A stretch of DNA of 64,000 nt from Halorubrum rubrum (GTDB taxonomy: Archaea > Halobacteriota > Halobacteria > Halobacteriales > Haloferacaceae), in the NCBI RefSeq assembly GCF_024494685.1, contig NZ_JANHDM010000009.1, positions 1 to 64,000 of the forward strand, read 5' to 3'. The notes under the pieces were generated by a model. The model ran no database searches. It had not been told where the DNA came from and saw only the letters and a program-made list of their open reading frames with translations. Both the position numbers and the translations under genes were made by a program. Positions 50,335 through 59,508 of the stretch are shown here, piece after piece. Every line of letters starts with the position of its first letter. Position 1 is the first letter of the stretch.

Positions 50335-50940
50335 ATGAACGAGACGCGCGAGACGGGCGCGGTCGTCGTCCTCCGGTACGGCCACCGACCTGGGCGGGAC
50401 GACCGTATGACGACGCACGTGGGCCTGACCGCGCGGGCGCTCGGCGCGGACCGGGTGATCCTCCCGGACAACGCCGGCCAGTCCGCGGAGACGGTGCGGG
50501 GGGTCACGGACCGGTTCGGCGGCCCGTTCGCGGTCGAGTTGCGCGACGACCAGAAGGCGATCGTCCGGAACTGGGAGGGCGTCGTCGTCCACCTCACGAT
50601 GTACGGCGAGCGGATCCAGGACGTCGAGGCGGCGATCCGCCGGGCGGTCCGCGGCGGCGACGAGGTCGTCGACGGCGACGGCGGCGACGGCCGCGACGAG
50701 GGAGGCCGGGACCTCCTCGTCGTCGTCGGCGGCGAGAAGGTGCCGTGGGCGCTCTACGAGCGGGCCGACTTCAACGTAGGCGTGACGAACCAGCCGCACT
50801 CGGAGGTCGCCGGCCTCGCCGTCTTCCTCGACAGGCTCTTCGAGGGCGAGGAACTCGACCGCGAGTGGGTCGACGCCGACCGCCGCGTGGTGCCCGAGGC
50901 GACCGGTAAGACGGTGGTCGACGCGGACGACGACGGGTAG
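50335..50940 (+). CDS. trm56: tRNA (cytidine(56)-2'-O)-methyltransferase aTrm56
   Basis: The 201-residue SPOUT-class enzyme methylates C56 in the T-loop of archaeal tRNAs. It starts with the signature VVVLRYGHRPGRDDR, then MTTHVGLTARALGAD, VVVHLTMYGERIQDV, and the trefoil-knot SAM-binding end VVVGGEKVPWALYERADFNVGVTNQPHSEVAGLAVFLD. A Gly/Asp-rich insert (GDGGDGRDEGG) breaks the middle, likely a surface loop. It is divergent from purC. Confidence 0.93.
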   Translation: MNETRETGAVVVLRYGHRPGRDDRMTTHVGLTARALGADRVILPDNAGQSAETVRGVTDRFGGPFAVELRDDQKAIVRNWEGVVVHLTMYGERIQDVEAAIRRAVRGGDEVVDGDGGDGRDEGGRDLLVVVGGEKVPWALYERADFNVGVTNQPHSEVAGLAVFLDRLFEGEELDREWVDADRRVVPEATGKTVVDADDDG

Positions 50941-50988
50941 TTCGGGCGGGCCGTCGGATCTCGACCGCCCGGCCCTTCGGGCGCGGAT

Positions 50989-52465
50989 CTACCGGCCCTC
51001 ACAGCCGTACTCGGTGCGTTCCCGGTCGATCAGCTCGGGCGTTCCCCGCAGGATGCCGCGCATGTTCGACATCGGCTCGCCGACCTTGATCCCGTGTTCC
51101 GTGATCTCGAACTCGCGGATCGTCCGCTCGAAGTCACTGGTCCGCTTCTTCAACACGCCGATCGCCTTGCGCATCTCCCCGTGTATCTCCAGGTGCCGTA
51201 AGAAGACGATGTTGTCGGCGAGGTAGCTGATGTTCTCCATCGTCGCCCGGAACTCCCCCGTGACGTTGCGCGTCTCGTCGACGAAGACGGCGGTCACGCC
51301 CATGTTCTTGAGGTAGCGGCCGAGCGCGTGCATATGCTGGAGCATCGTTGTCTCCTCGCCACGGAGGGTGAGCCGGTACCCCGAGATCCCGTCGATCATC
51401 ACGATGTCGGCGTCGCGCTCCTCGACCTCCTCGCGAACCATTCGCGCGAACTCCTGGGGCGACCGTTCCAGCGCCTCCACTTCGGTCACGTCGAGGGTCC
51501 CCTTCTCGATCATCCGGTCGACGGGGATGTTGACCGCCCGCGACCGGTGAGGAACGTCTCCTTCGTCTCCTCGAAGAGGTAGATGGCCGACCGCTCCCCG
51601 CGGCCGGCGGCCTCCTTCATGAACTGCGTGGCGAGCGTCGTCTTGCCGACGCCGGTCGGACCGCTGACGATGCTCACGGTCCCGCGCTCGAGCCCGCCGG
51701 CGAGCAGCTCGTCCACCTCGGGGATGCCCGAGGAAATGGTCTCGAGTTCGTACTCACCGACGTGCTCGCCCGGCTGGAGCGCCGGATAGGCCGCGATCCC
51801 CCGGTCGGTGATCCGGTAGGCGTGGTCGCTGCCCTGCGTCGAGGAGCCGCGGAACTTCGGCACGCGGATCGACTTCCCGTGCGCCTCGGTACCCAACACG
51901 ATCGTCCCGTCCGTGATGAACTCGAGGTCGTCGCTCGGCAGCGACGGCGTGTCCTGGACGGTGAACAGCACGGTCGCGTTCCGCCCCTTGAGAAAGCGCA
52001 TGAATCGGACGACCTGCTTGCGGAACTGGTAGTCGTCGTCGGTCAGGAACCGCAGCTGTGTCAGGGAATCGACGACGACCCGGTCCGGATCGACCTCGGA
52101 GATCCCCTCGACGATCCGTTCGGTGAGCGCCTCCCGTTCGACCTCCGAGGGGGCGAACACTTCGTACGACTGGTCCTCGGTGAAGACGTCCGCGTTCGGG
52201 CTCAGATCGAGAAAGTCGATCGCCTCGGTGTCGAACCCCAGGGCCGCGGCGTTCGCCTTCAGGTCGCCGAGGTCCTCCTCGAGGTTGATGAAGAGCGCCG
52301 CCTCGCCTCGTTCGACGCCCTCGTCGAGGAAGCGGAGGCCGAGGATCGTCTTCCCGCTTCCCGCCCGTCGATCATGTAGCTCCGCTCCCGGATCAGCCCG
52401 CCGGACAGGATCTCGTCGAGCCCGGCGACGCCGGTCGAGGCCCGCTCGGGGAGTGATGGTGACAT
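50989..52465 (-). pseudogene. KaiC-like double-ATPase gene with two frameshifts
   Basis: Three frames together make a ~490-residue KaiC/RadA-like protein. Piece 1 (52465 to ~52375) has MSPSLPERASTGVAGLDEIL up to the first P-loop. Piece 2 (to ~51537) carries GSGKTILGLRFLDEG, Walker B VVVDSLTQL and the second P-loop GPTGVGKTTLA. Piece 3 (to 50989) has MVREEVEERDADIVMIDGIS and VFVDETRNV. Break 1 lies in a CGGGCGGG tract (~52363-52370) inside the Walker A loop; break 2 (~51541-51543) looks like one lost C in FLTRSRAVN. A TATA box at 52489-52497 supports the start. Relatives act in signalling; this copy is broken unless the indels are sequencing errors. Confidence 0.85.
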
Positions 52466-52488
52466 CCCGTCGGCGTTCGGCGAGTAGA

Positions 52489-52497
52489 GTTATAAAG
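52489..52497 (-). promoter_or_regulatory. TATA element of the KaiC-like gene
   Basis: On the minus strand CTTTATAAC lies 24-32 bases before the ATG at 52465. The promoter is intact although the gene is frameshifted. Confidence 0.6.
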
Positions 52498-52567
52498 GAC
52501 GACGCCGCGGCGAGCGGCAATGTAGAGGGACAACCATTAGTGGACGTGTCCGGTTTTATTATGGGAT

Positions 52568-54034
52568 ATGGGCTCGGGTTCCGAGGAGGTCGACGGGGAC
52601 GCCGTCCGCGACTCCGGCGACCGCGGGGAGAGACCCGGCCTGCTGCTTTTCATGCGACCGGGACGCGACCGCGACCTGCTCGTCGAGGCACTGAGCGGGC
52701 GGTATCGGGTCGAGACGGCGACGGACGCGGCCGCGCTCGAGTCGACCTTCGACTGCTGTCTCCTCGACGCGGCCGGGTTCGAGCGGGCGGCCGGAGCCAT
52801 CGAGCCGCGGCGGGAGCGGGCGGCCCCCGCGTTCCTCCCGTTCGTCCTTCTGGTTCCCGAGGACGCGAGCGGCCCGGCCGCGGAGCGCGCGTGGGAGCGC
52901 GTCGACGACGTCGTCGACCTCCCGGTGAAACGCGCCGAGCTGGCCGCCCGAGTCGCGAACCTAGTCGAGCGCCGGGAGACCTCCTTGCGGCTCGCGGAGA
53001 CGGTCGAGGAGCTGCGGCTGAAAGAGCGGGCGATGGACGAGGCTCCGGTCGGTATCACCCTCGCGGAGCCGGGGACGGAGGACAACCCGCTGACCTACGC
53101 GAACGCGGAGTTCGAGCGGCTGACCGGGTACGGCTCCGAGATGCTCGGCGAGGACTGTCGGTTCCTCCAGGGCGAGGAGACCGACGAGGAGACGACGGCG
53201 CGGGTCCGGGAGGCGATAGACGCCGAGGAGCCGGTCTCCGTGGACGTCCTGAACTACCGGGCGAACGGTCGGACGTTCTGGAACCGGCTCACGGTCGCGC
53301 CGATACGCGACGCGGAGGGGACCGTCACGGACTACGTCGGGTTCCAGACGGACATCACCGACCGGAAGATCCGCGAGCGCAGGCTGGAGGTGATGAACCG
53401 CGTGCTCGACCACAACCTCCGGAACAAGATGAACCCCATCGACGGCTACGCGGAGCTCCTCCGCGAGGAGGTCGACGACGAGCACGAGCGATCGATCGAG
53501 GTGATAGCGGAGACGACGGACGACCTCATGCGGATCGCGGAGGCGGTCCGGAAGATCGAACACACGCTGTCGTCGTCCGACGCCGCGGCGCCCGCGACCG
53601 CGTTGCGCGACCGGCTCTCGGAGCTCGTGAACACGTTCGAGGGGCGGTACCCGAACGCGACCTTCGAGCTGTCCGTCCCCGAGGACGACCCGCTCGAGGT
53701 CACCGTTCTCGGGTTGCTGACCGCGATCGAGGAGGGCGTCGAGAACGCGGTGAAACACAACGGTGCCCCGAACCCGTCCGTCGAGATCCGGGTCGACCGC
53801 CCGGAGCCGGGGTGGATCGCGGTCGAGATCGAGGACGACGGTCCGGGGATCCCGGACCACGAGACGCACGTGCTCAGACTCGGCGAGACGTCGCTGAAAC
53901 ACGCCGACCGGCTGGGCCTCTGGCTGATGTACTGGGTCGTGAGCAAGGCGGGCGGAGACTTCTCCGTGAGCACCGGCGGGGGGGCGGGCACGACCCTTCG
54001 ACTGTCCGTCCCGACGGACCCGACCGAGTCGTGA
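52568..54034 (+). CDS. LOV-domain histidine kinase with receiver-like N-terminus
   Basis: The 488-residue soluble kinase has a receiver-like domain (~24-135, Asp67, Lys121), then a PAS domain (~155-268) with LOV photoreceptor features: GEDCRFLQGEETDEE holds the adduct-forming Cys197, and Asn229 (LNYRANG), Asn239 (FWNRL) and Gln260 (GFQTD) sit at the usual FMN contacts. A His-box follows (MNRVLDHNLRNKMNP, His282), then an HATPase domain with VENAVKHN and EDDGPGIP. Blue-light sensing is therefore likely. It is divergent from the KaiC-like gene. Confidence 0.9.
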   Translation: MGSGSEEVDGDAVRDSGDRGERPGLLLFMRPGRDRDLLVEALSGRYRVETATDAAALESTFDCCLLDAAGFERAAGAIEPRRERAAPAFLPFVLLVPEDASGPAAERAWERVDDVVDLPVKRAELAARVANLVERRETSLRLAETVEELRLKERAMDEAPVGITLAEPGTEDNPLTYANAEFERLTGYGSEMLGEDCRFLQGEETDEETTARVREAIDAEEPVSVDVLNYRANGRTFWNRLTVAPIRDAEGTVTDYVGFQTDITDRKIRERRLEVMNRVLDHNLRNKMNPIDGYAELLREEVDDEHERSIEVIAETTDDLMRIAEAVRKIEHTLSSSDAAAPATALRDRLSELVNTFEGRYPNATFELSVPEDDPLEVTVLGLLTAIEEGVENAVKHNGAPNPSVEIRVDRPEPGWIAVEIEDDGPGIPDHETHVLRLGETSLKHADRLGLWLMYWVVSKAGGDFSVSTGGGAGTTLRLSVPTDPTES

Positions 54035-54070
54035 GGGCCACCCGGAGCCGGTAGCGGGGGCGACGAGCGC

Positions 54071-55030
54071 CTACAGCGCCCGCTTCGACCGGAGCCGAGC
54101 GAGCCGAACTCGCGCCTCCTGTCGGCTCGTCCCGCGCACCCGACCGGTCTCGTCGTCCGCCATCGAGACGAACGAGAGTCGGTCGAAGAGCGGCGGCCAG
54201 TCGGCCGCGCCGGCGGCCTCGCCCGCGAACGCGACCGCGTTCGCGAGGCCGTCGCGTTCCGTCTCGCCGGCGCGGGCCACCGCGGCGTCGGCGGCGCGCC
54301 GGCGGTCGGCGACGAACAGCCGGTCGCCGACGACCGCCGGGATCCACGCCGGGAGCGCGACGATCCAGACGAGGAGGCCGGCGGCGGCGTACGCCGGTGC
54401 CGGGATCCGCTCGCGGTCGGGCTCGTACCCGTGGATCCGGTTGACGCGGCGGTCCGCCGGGCTGCGGTCGGACCGGCGACCGACGAGAAGCGTCGCGAGC
54501 AGCGTCACCCACTCCACGACGACGAGTCCGGGTAACAGCGCGGTCGTAAAGGCCGCCTCGCGGGTGCGAAGTCTGACCACCGCGTGGCGCAACGCGGCGT
54601 CGCGGTCCGCCGCCGGCAACGAGAGGAGCCGCGTGGAGACGACGAGCCGCGACCCCCGGTAGCCGTCGGCGACGGCGACGTTGGCCGCCTCGGCCCGGAC
54701 GGCCGTCACCGGCGGCGGGTCGACGCCGACCGACTCCGCGACCGCGTCGACGCGCGACTCGATGAACGCGGCGGGACGGTCGTCGAGGTCGGCCGCGGGG
54801 AGCCGGGCGATCCGCCGGTCGACGAGGACCGGACCGAGCGCGGCCGAGGTCGCGAGCCCGACGAGGGCGGTCGCGAGCCCGACGACCCCGCCGCCGACAT
54901 CGAGGCCGACGGCGACGCCGAGGAGCCACGCGAGGGGGACGACCGGGATCGTCGCGAGGACGACCGGAACGGTCGCGAGCGCGAGCGCGCCGACTGCCGT
55001 GGACGCCCGATCGATCGCACCGGAGTTCAT
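54071..55030 (-). CDS. M48-peptidase-like membrane protein lacking the HExxH site
   Basis: The 319-residue protein has two N-terminal membrane helices (~12-70), a soluble segment, two more helices (~170-190 and ~220-245) and a basic C-terminus, the layout of HtpX/M48 peptidases. The segment NVAVADGYRGSRLVVSTRLL aligns with HtpX. The following zinc site, HELAH in active members, reads ALRHAVVRLRT, so the catalytic Glu and second His are gone. It is probably a pseudo-peptidase. Start ATG at 55030, divergent from tfe. Confidence 0.7.
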   Translation of the reverse strand: MNSGAIDRASTAVGALALATVPVVLATIPVVPLAWLLGVAVGLDVGGGVVGLATALVGLATSAALGPVLVDRRIARLPAADLDDRPAAFIESRVDAVAESVGVDPPPVTAVRAEAANVAVADGYRGSRLVVSTRLLSLPAADRDAALRHAVVRLRTREAAFTTALLPGLVVVEWVTLLATLLVGRRSDRSPADRRVNRIHGYEPDRERIPAPAYAAAGLLVWIVALPAWIPAVVGDRLFVADRRRAADAAVARAGETERDGLANAVAFAGEAAGAADWPPLFDRLSFVSMADDETGRVRGTSRQEARVRLARLRSKRAL

Positions 55031-55161
55031 ACGAGGGAGGCGTGGCGCGGGCGGCGTATAGCTCTGCCGGAGGCCGTCGATCCCGTCGGAGGGCGACCGG
55101 CCGGAGGCGTCGGATCCGCCTTCCGGAGCTTTTAACCTCGCTCCGCCGCCAGATCACGGTA

Positions 55162-55686
55162 ATGGCTTTTGAGGACCTGTTGAACGACCCCGTCATCCAG
55201 AAGTACCTCCACGAACTCGTGGGGCCGACGGGGATGCCGGTCGCGGCCGCACCCCCGGACGGCGAGGTGACCGACGAGGAGTTGGCCGAGGAGCTCGGCT
55301 TGGAGCTCAACGACGTCCGCCGCGCGCTCTTCATCCTCTACGAGAACGACCTCGCCACCTACCGGCGGGTCCGCGACGAGGACTCCGGCTGGCTCACGTA
55401 CCTCTGGACGTTCCACTACGACAACATCCCGGAGAACCTCCAGGAGGAGATGTACCGGCTGCTCGACGCCCTGGAGGACCGCGAGGAGTACGAGCGCACC
55501 CACGAGTTCTACCTCTGTGAGGTGTGTTCGCTCCGGTTCGAGTTCGGCGAGGCGATGGACTTCGGTTTCGAGTGTCCCGAGTGCGGCTCGCCGCTCGACG
55601 CGATGGAGAACGATCGGCTCCAGGAGGCGCTGTCGGCGCGCCTCGACGAGCTTCGAGACGAGCTCAACGCGGACGTGACCGGCTGA
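55162..55686 (+). CDS. tfe: Transcription initiation factor E alpha (TFE)
   Basis: The 174-residue TFE helps open promoter DNA with TBP and TFB. The N-terminal winged helix (TDEELAEELGLELNDVRRALFILYENDL) is followed by a C-terminal zinc ribbon, CEVCSLRFEF...CPECGSPL. The length matches archaeal TFE. It starts a cluster: its stop overlaps the DUF2110 start by one base (TGATG), and the DUF5803-like gene follows after 14 bp. Confidence 0.95.
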   Translation: MAFEDLLNDPVIQKYLHELVGPTGMPVAAAPPDGEVTDEELAEELGLELNDVRRALFILYENDLATYRRVRDEDSGWLTYLWTFHYDNIPENLQEEMYRLLDALEDREEYERTHEFYLCEVCSLRFEFGEAMDFGFECPECGSPLDAMENDRLQEALSARLDELRDELNADVTG

Positions 55687-56402
55687 TGGTCGTTCTCGCG
55701 ACCAAGTGCTACGTCGAGGGCGACGCCCGCGACCGCGCGCTCGACGGGATGTACTCGCTCGTCGACAACGACGTCGGCGAGCTCGCCGTCGAGTGGACGG
55801 TCGGCGTCCGCGAGGACGGGTTCGTCCAGGTCGACGTGACCGGCGAGGACGCCACGGTCGCCCGAAACGTCCTCGCGGAGACGTGGGGCGAGGTCGTCGC
55901 CCACGACGAGGGGTTCGTCCCCGGCGAGACGTACGTCGGCACCCTCGAGTCGTGGGACGCGGACGGCTTCGTCCTCGACGCGGGCGAGGAGGTTCACCTT
56001 CCGGCCGACGAGCTGGGGCTGGGCGTCGGTTCGCCCGAACAGGTCGTCGAGCGGTTCGGGCTCGTCCAGCACCTTCCCATGAAGTTCGTCCACGGCGGGG
56101 AGAGCGGCGGTCCGGACGCGGGGACGGACGCCGACGACGCGGGCGCACACCGGCTCGCCGACGCCGAGCGCGACCGCCTCTACGACTGGCAGCGAGGTCC
56201 GGGACGGCTGAACGTCAACTCCGCGACGCGCGGGGAGGTGCGCGCGACCGTGAACCGCGCGGGCCACGCGCGTGACATCGTCACCGTCGAGCGGCTCGGC
56301 CTCCTCGAGCAGAGCATCGTCTGTACCGAGAACACGGACCCGCCGGGACTGCTGGCCGCGATCGGCTCGTATCTCCCGGCGGAGATGCGCTGTGTCGTCT
56401 GA
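55686..56402 (+). CDS. DUF2110 family protein
   Basis: The 238-residue protein belongs to the archaeal DUF2110 family usually coupled to tfe. It opens MVVLATKCYVEGDARDRALDG and contains an S1-like barrel (VGTLESWDADGFVLDAG), then a basic segment with LNVNSATRGEVRATVNRAGH. A link to transcription or RNA is inferred from neighbourhood only. It is translationally coupled to tfe (TGATG). Confidence 0.85.
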   Translation: MVVLATKCYVEGDARDRALDGMYSLVDNDVGELAVEWTVGVREDGFVQVDVTGEDATVARNVLAETWGEVVAHDEGFVPGETYVGTLESWDADGFVLDAGEEVHLPADELGLGVGSPEQVVERFGLVQHLPMKFVHGGESGGPDAGTDADDAGAHRLADAERDRLYDWQRGPGRLNVNSATRGEVRATVNRAGHARDIVTVERLGLLEQSIVCTENTDPPGLLAAIGSYLPAEMRCVV

Positions 56403-56416
56403 GGTGAGTTGAACAC

Positions 56417-57190
56417 GTGAATCGACGCTTCGCGCTCGCGGTGGCGCTCGTCGCGCTGCTCGCCGCCAGTGCCGGCTGCCTCGACTACGCGACCGGCGGC
56501 GGCGAGGTCACCAACGAAACCCTCGACGCGGAACCGCCGCGCGGGTACGACTTCGACACCGACCGAGACGCCGCCTTCGAGCTCTCGACGGACGCGCGCT
56601 ACACGGTCGTCTACGACCTCTCCGGCCGCGACGAGATCCGACTGTACCGACAGACCCCGTACGCCGGCGACCAGCCGCTGGAGTTCGAGGCGTTCCGGTA
56701 CCGCTACCCCGACGGCGAGGTGGTGGCGGGAAGCGAGTTCCGCGCCCGCGGGGGCGAGGTCGAGCGGACCCCCGACGAGACGTGGATCCGCCTCGGCGAC
56801 GACATGGAGGGCGGAAAGGTCGCCTTCTCGGGCGCCGGGTCGCCCCGGCGGTTCACGTCGCTAGCGTACGTCGAGGGCTCGTACGCCGTGACGCTCCCGG
56901 CCGGGTTCAGCACGGACTTCCCGCTCGTCGGGCACGTCTCGCCGCGAAGCTACGAGGTGGAGACGGTCGGCGACCGCGACCGGATCGTCTGGGAGGAGGT
57001 GACGGGGTCGATCGTCGTCCAGGCGTACCGCGAGACGGACCTCGTGATCTTCGGCGGGATCCTCGCCGTCGCGGTCCTCGTCGCGATCGTGGGAACGCTC
57101 CGGTTCAAACGCCAGCTCGAGGAGCTCCGCGAGCGCCGCCGCGAGATGGGCCTCGACGTGTACGACGACGAGGACGACGGGTTCCTCTAG
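56417..57190 (+). CDS. Lipoprotein with C-terminal membrane anchor (DUF5803-like)
   Basis: The 257-residue protein has a signal peptide ending in a lipobox (LLAASAGC, Cys near 21), an external beta-rich domain of ~190 residues, one membrane helix (LVIFGGILAVAVLVAIVGTL, ~210-230) and a charged cytoplasmic tail. It fits a conserved haloarchaeal family following tfe/DUF2110. Function is unknown. The start is GTG at 56417. Confidence 0.8.
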   Translation: MNRRFALAVALVALLAASAGCLDYATGGGEVTNETLDAEPPRGYDFDTDRDAAFELSTDARYTVVYDLSGRDEIRLYRQTPYAGDQPLEFEAFRYRYPDGEVVAGSEFRARGGEVERTPDETWIRLGDDMEGGKVAFSGAGSPRRFTSLAYVEGSYAVTLPAGFSTDFPLVGHVSPRSYEVETVGDRDRIVWEEVTGSIVVQAYRETDLVIFGGILAVAVLVAIVGTLRFKRQLEELRERRREMGLDVYDDEDDGFL

Positions 57191-57282
57191 GCGGGCGACG
57201 TCGACGCCGCCCCGCCCCGTCCCGCCACCGATGCGATCCGACCGCCGGCGGCCTTTTTTACTCGCCGCGCGTGGGTTCGCGC

Positions 57283-57969
57283 ATGAACGCCGCGATCGTC
57301 ACCGTCGGGGACGAGCTCCTCGTCGGAGACACCGAGAACACGAACGCGACGTGGCTCTGCGGCCGACTCGACGACCGGGGCGTCGCGGTCCGGCGGGTGA
57401 CCGTCGTCCCGGACGAGGTCGGGGAGATAGCCCGCGTCGTCAACGAGTACCACGCGGAGTACGACGCCGTGATCGTCACCGGCGGACTCGGGCCGACTCA
57501 CGACGACGTGACGATGGAGGCGGTCGCCGCCGCCTTCGGCCGGGAGGTCGTCGAGAACGAGGAGGCGGCCGCGTGGCTCGAAAAGCGGGGATACAGCGCC
57601 GACGACCTCGTCGCGGAGACGACGCACCTGCCCGCCGGCTGCCGGCCGCTCCCCAACGAGGCGGGGGTCGCGCCGGGCGCGGTCGTCGAGTCGGCCTACG
57701 TGCTTCCGGGCGTCCCGACCGAGATGAAGGCGATGTTCGAGCGCGTCGAGTCGGCGTTCGACGGCGTCCCGACCCACGCGGTCGTCGTCGCCGTCGACGA
57801 GCCGGAGAGCACGCTCATCGACCGATTCTCCGAACTCAGAGAGCGGTTCGACGTGCGCGTGGGGTCGTATCCCGGCGAGAGCGTCAGGGTGAAGATAACC
57901 GCGGACGACGCGGCGGAGGCCGAACGGGCCGCCGCGTGGCTGCGGGACCGGGCGGAACTGGTGGAGTGA
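57283..57969 (+). CDS. CinA-like molybdopterin-binding domain protein
   Basis: The 228-residue protein matches the MoCF/CinA N-terminal domain: MNAAIVTVGDELLVGDTENTNATWL, VIVTGGLGPTHDDVTMEAVAAAF and VLPGVPTEMKAMFE. The C-terminal deamidase domain of bacterial CinA is absent, as in many archaea. It may act as a nucleotide pyrophosphatase or in cofactor salvage. ATG at 57283 is followed directly by the domain; a T-rich TTTTTTA at 57254-57260 lies ~25 bases upstream. Confidence 0.88.
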   Translation: MNAAIVTVGDELLVGDTENTNATWLCGRLDDRGVAVRRVTVVPDEVGEIARVVNEYHAEYDAVIVTGGLGPTHDDVTMEAVAAAFGREVVENEEAAAWLEKRGYSADDLVAETTHLPAGCRPLPNEAGVAPGAVVESAYVLPGVPTEMKAMFERVESAFDGVPTHAVVVAVDEPESTLIDRFSELRERFDVRVGSYPGESVRVKITADDAAEAERAAAWLRDRAELVE

Positions 57970-58010
57970 GGAAGGGGACGAGCCGGGAGCGCCGGCGTCG
58001 GTCGTCGGGT

Positions 58011-58124
58011 TCAGCGCGCGAGATAGGCGACCCACACGGCGGTGACGATCAGGCTGACGGCGAGCACGGCGAGCGCGGTCGCCTCGATCGGGAGCGGCTC
58101 GGGCTGGACGGCGGACAGGATCAT
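58011..58124 (-). CDS. 37-residue single-helix membrane protein
   Basis: This small ORF reads MILSAVQPEPLPIEATALAV then LAVSLIVTAVWVAYLAR, with one clear membrane helix (~15-34) and a positive C-terminus, so N-out/C-in is likely. It is supported by a TATA box (58149-58156) at leaderless spacing and by filling the gap between the CinA-like and NAD-kinase-like genes exactly. No function is known. It is a candidate micropeptide. Confidence 0.6.
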   Translation of the reverse strand: MILSAVQPEPLPIEATALAVLAVSLIVTAVWVAYLAR

Positions 58125-58148
58125 GTCCGGAGGTTGTCCGGGTTCCGG

Positions 58149-58156
58149 CTTAAAGG
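58149..58156 (-). promoter_or_regulatory. TATA element of the 37-residue gene
   Basis: On the minus strand CCTTTAAGCC lies 25-32 bases before the ATG at 58124. This is the main argument that the tiny ORF is expressed. Confidence 0.5.
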
Positions 58157-58274
58157 TTGATCTTCGGCCGTCGGACACCGGCCGGCGCGTTCAACCTGAT
58201 CGCCCGCCGGAGCGGTCCGCGATCGGGTGATCTCACCGGAGATCCGTTAAGTGGTCGCCCCCGCAACGTCGGGT

Positions 58275-59372
58275 ATGCACGTCGGCGTCGTGATGAACCC
58301 GATCGCCGGGATGGGCGGTCGCGTGGGACTGAAGGGGACCGACGGGAAGGTCGAGGAGGCCCGCGCGAGGGGCGCGGAGCCGCGCGCGCCGGACCGAGCG
58401 CGGCGGGCGATGGAGCGGCTCGCCGTGGTCGCGCCGGAGACGACCGTCTCGACGGTCGCCGACCCGATGGGCGAGCGGATCGTCCGCGAGGCGGGGTTCG
58501 ACCCGGTTCGGGTCGTCGACCCGTTCGAGGACGACCAGGGGCGGAACGGGGCCGAGAGGGAAACCACCGCCGACCACACCCGCCGTGCGGTGGGGGCCTT
58601 TCTGGCGGAGGGCGTCGACCTCGTGTTGTTCGTCGGCGGCGACGGAACCGCGACGGACGTGTCGGCGGCACTGGAGGGCACGGATACGCCGATGCTCGGC
58701 GTCCCCGCGGGGGTGAAGGTGTACTCGTCGGTGTTCGCGGTCTCGCCGGAGGACGCCGCGGAGGTCGCGGCGACGTTCTCGCGGACCGAGCGCCGCGAGG
58801 TGATGGACATCGACGAGGACGCCTACCGCGAGGGCGAGGTCCACCCCGAGCTTCGCGGGGTCGCACACGTCCCGGTCGCCGAGGACCTCCAGTCGTCGAA
58901 ACAGACCGCGAGCGGCACCGTCGAGTCGCTGGCGGAGGGGGTCGCCGAGGACGTCCGGGCGCGGGAGGGAGAGGGAGTCACCTACGTCCTCGGGCCCGGA
59001 TCGACGGTGGGCGCGATCAAGGCCGAACTCGGCTTTTCTCCCTCCCCGATCGGCGTCGACGTCTGGCGCGACGGCGAGGTGGTCGCGCTCGACGCGACCG
59101 AGTCGGAGATCCTCGCGGAGCTCGGTGAGGAGAACGTCATCGTCGTCTCGCCGATCGGCGGGCAGGGGTTCGTCTTCGGCCGGGGGAATCCGCAGCTCTC
59201 GCCGGCGGTGATCCGCGAGTGCGACGTGACGATCGTCGCGTCCCGCGCGAAACTCGACGACGTCCGGGCGCTTCGCGTCGACACGGACGACCCGGAACTC
59301 GACGACGAACTCGCGGGGTGGGTTCGCGTCCGCGTCGGAAAGTTCGAGACGCGGATGATGAAGATCGTGTGA
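58275..59372 (+). CDS. ATP-NAD kinase family protein
   Basis: The 365-residue protein fits the archaeal ATP-NAD kinase-like group (COG3199): MHVGVVMNPIAGMGGRVGLKG, then the GGDGT motif in LVLFVGGDGTATDVS, TPMLGVPAGVKVYSSVF, and VSPIGGQGFVFGRGNPQLS. The usual product would be NADP+, although members of this subgroup may phosphorylate other substrates. Length is typical of the subgroup. Start ATG at 58275. Confidence 0.87.
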   Translation: MHVGVVMNPIAGMGGRVGLKGTDGKVEEARARGAEPRAPDRARRAMERLAVVAPETTVSTVADPMGERIVREAGFDPVRVVDPFEDDQGRNGAERETTADHTRRAVGAFLAEGVDLVLFVGGDGTATDVSAALEGTDTPMLGVPAGVKVYSSVFAVSPEDAAEVAATFSRTERREVMDIDEDAYREGEVHPELRGVAHVPVAEDLQSSKQTASGTVESLAEGVAEDVRAREGEGVTYVLGPGSTVGAIKAELGFSPSPIGVDVWRDGEVVALDATESEILAELGEENVIVVSPIGGQGFVFGRGNPQLSPAVIRECDVTIVASRAKLDDVRALRVDTDDPELDDELAGWVRVRVGKFETRMMKIV

Positions 59373-59508
59373 GACGGTCCGTCGTTCCCCTCGCCCACGC
59401 GATGCGGACCGGGCGGTAGCGGCACGCTCCGGCGGGGAGGATCCGGGATCCGGCCCGTTCGCGCCCTCCGTTCGATTTTTACCGTCAACACGCATCCCTC
59501 CGGTATCG

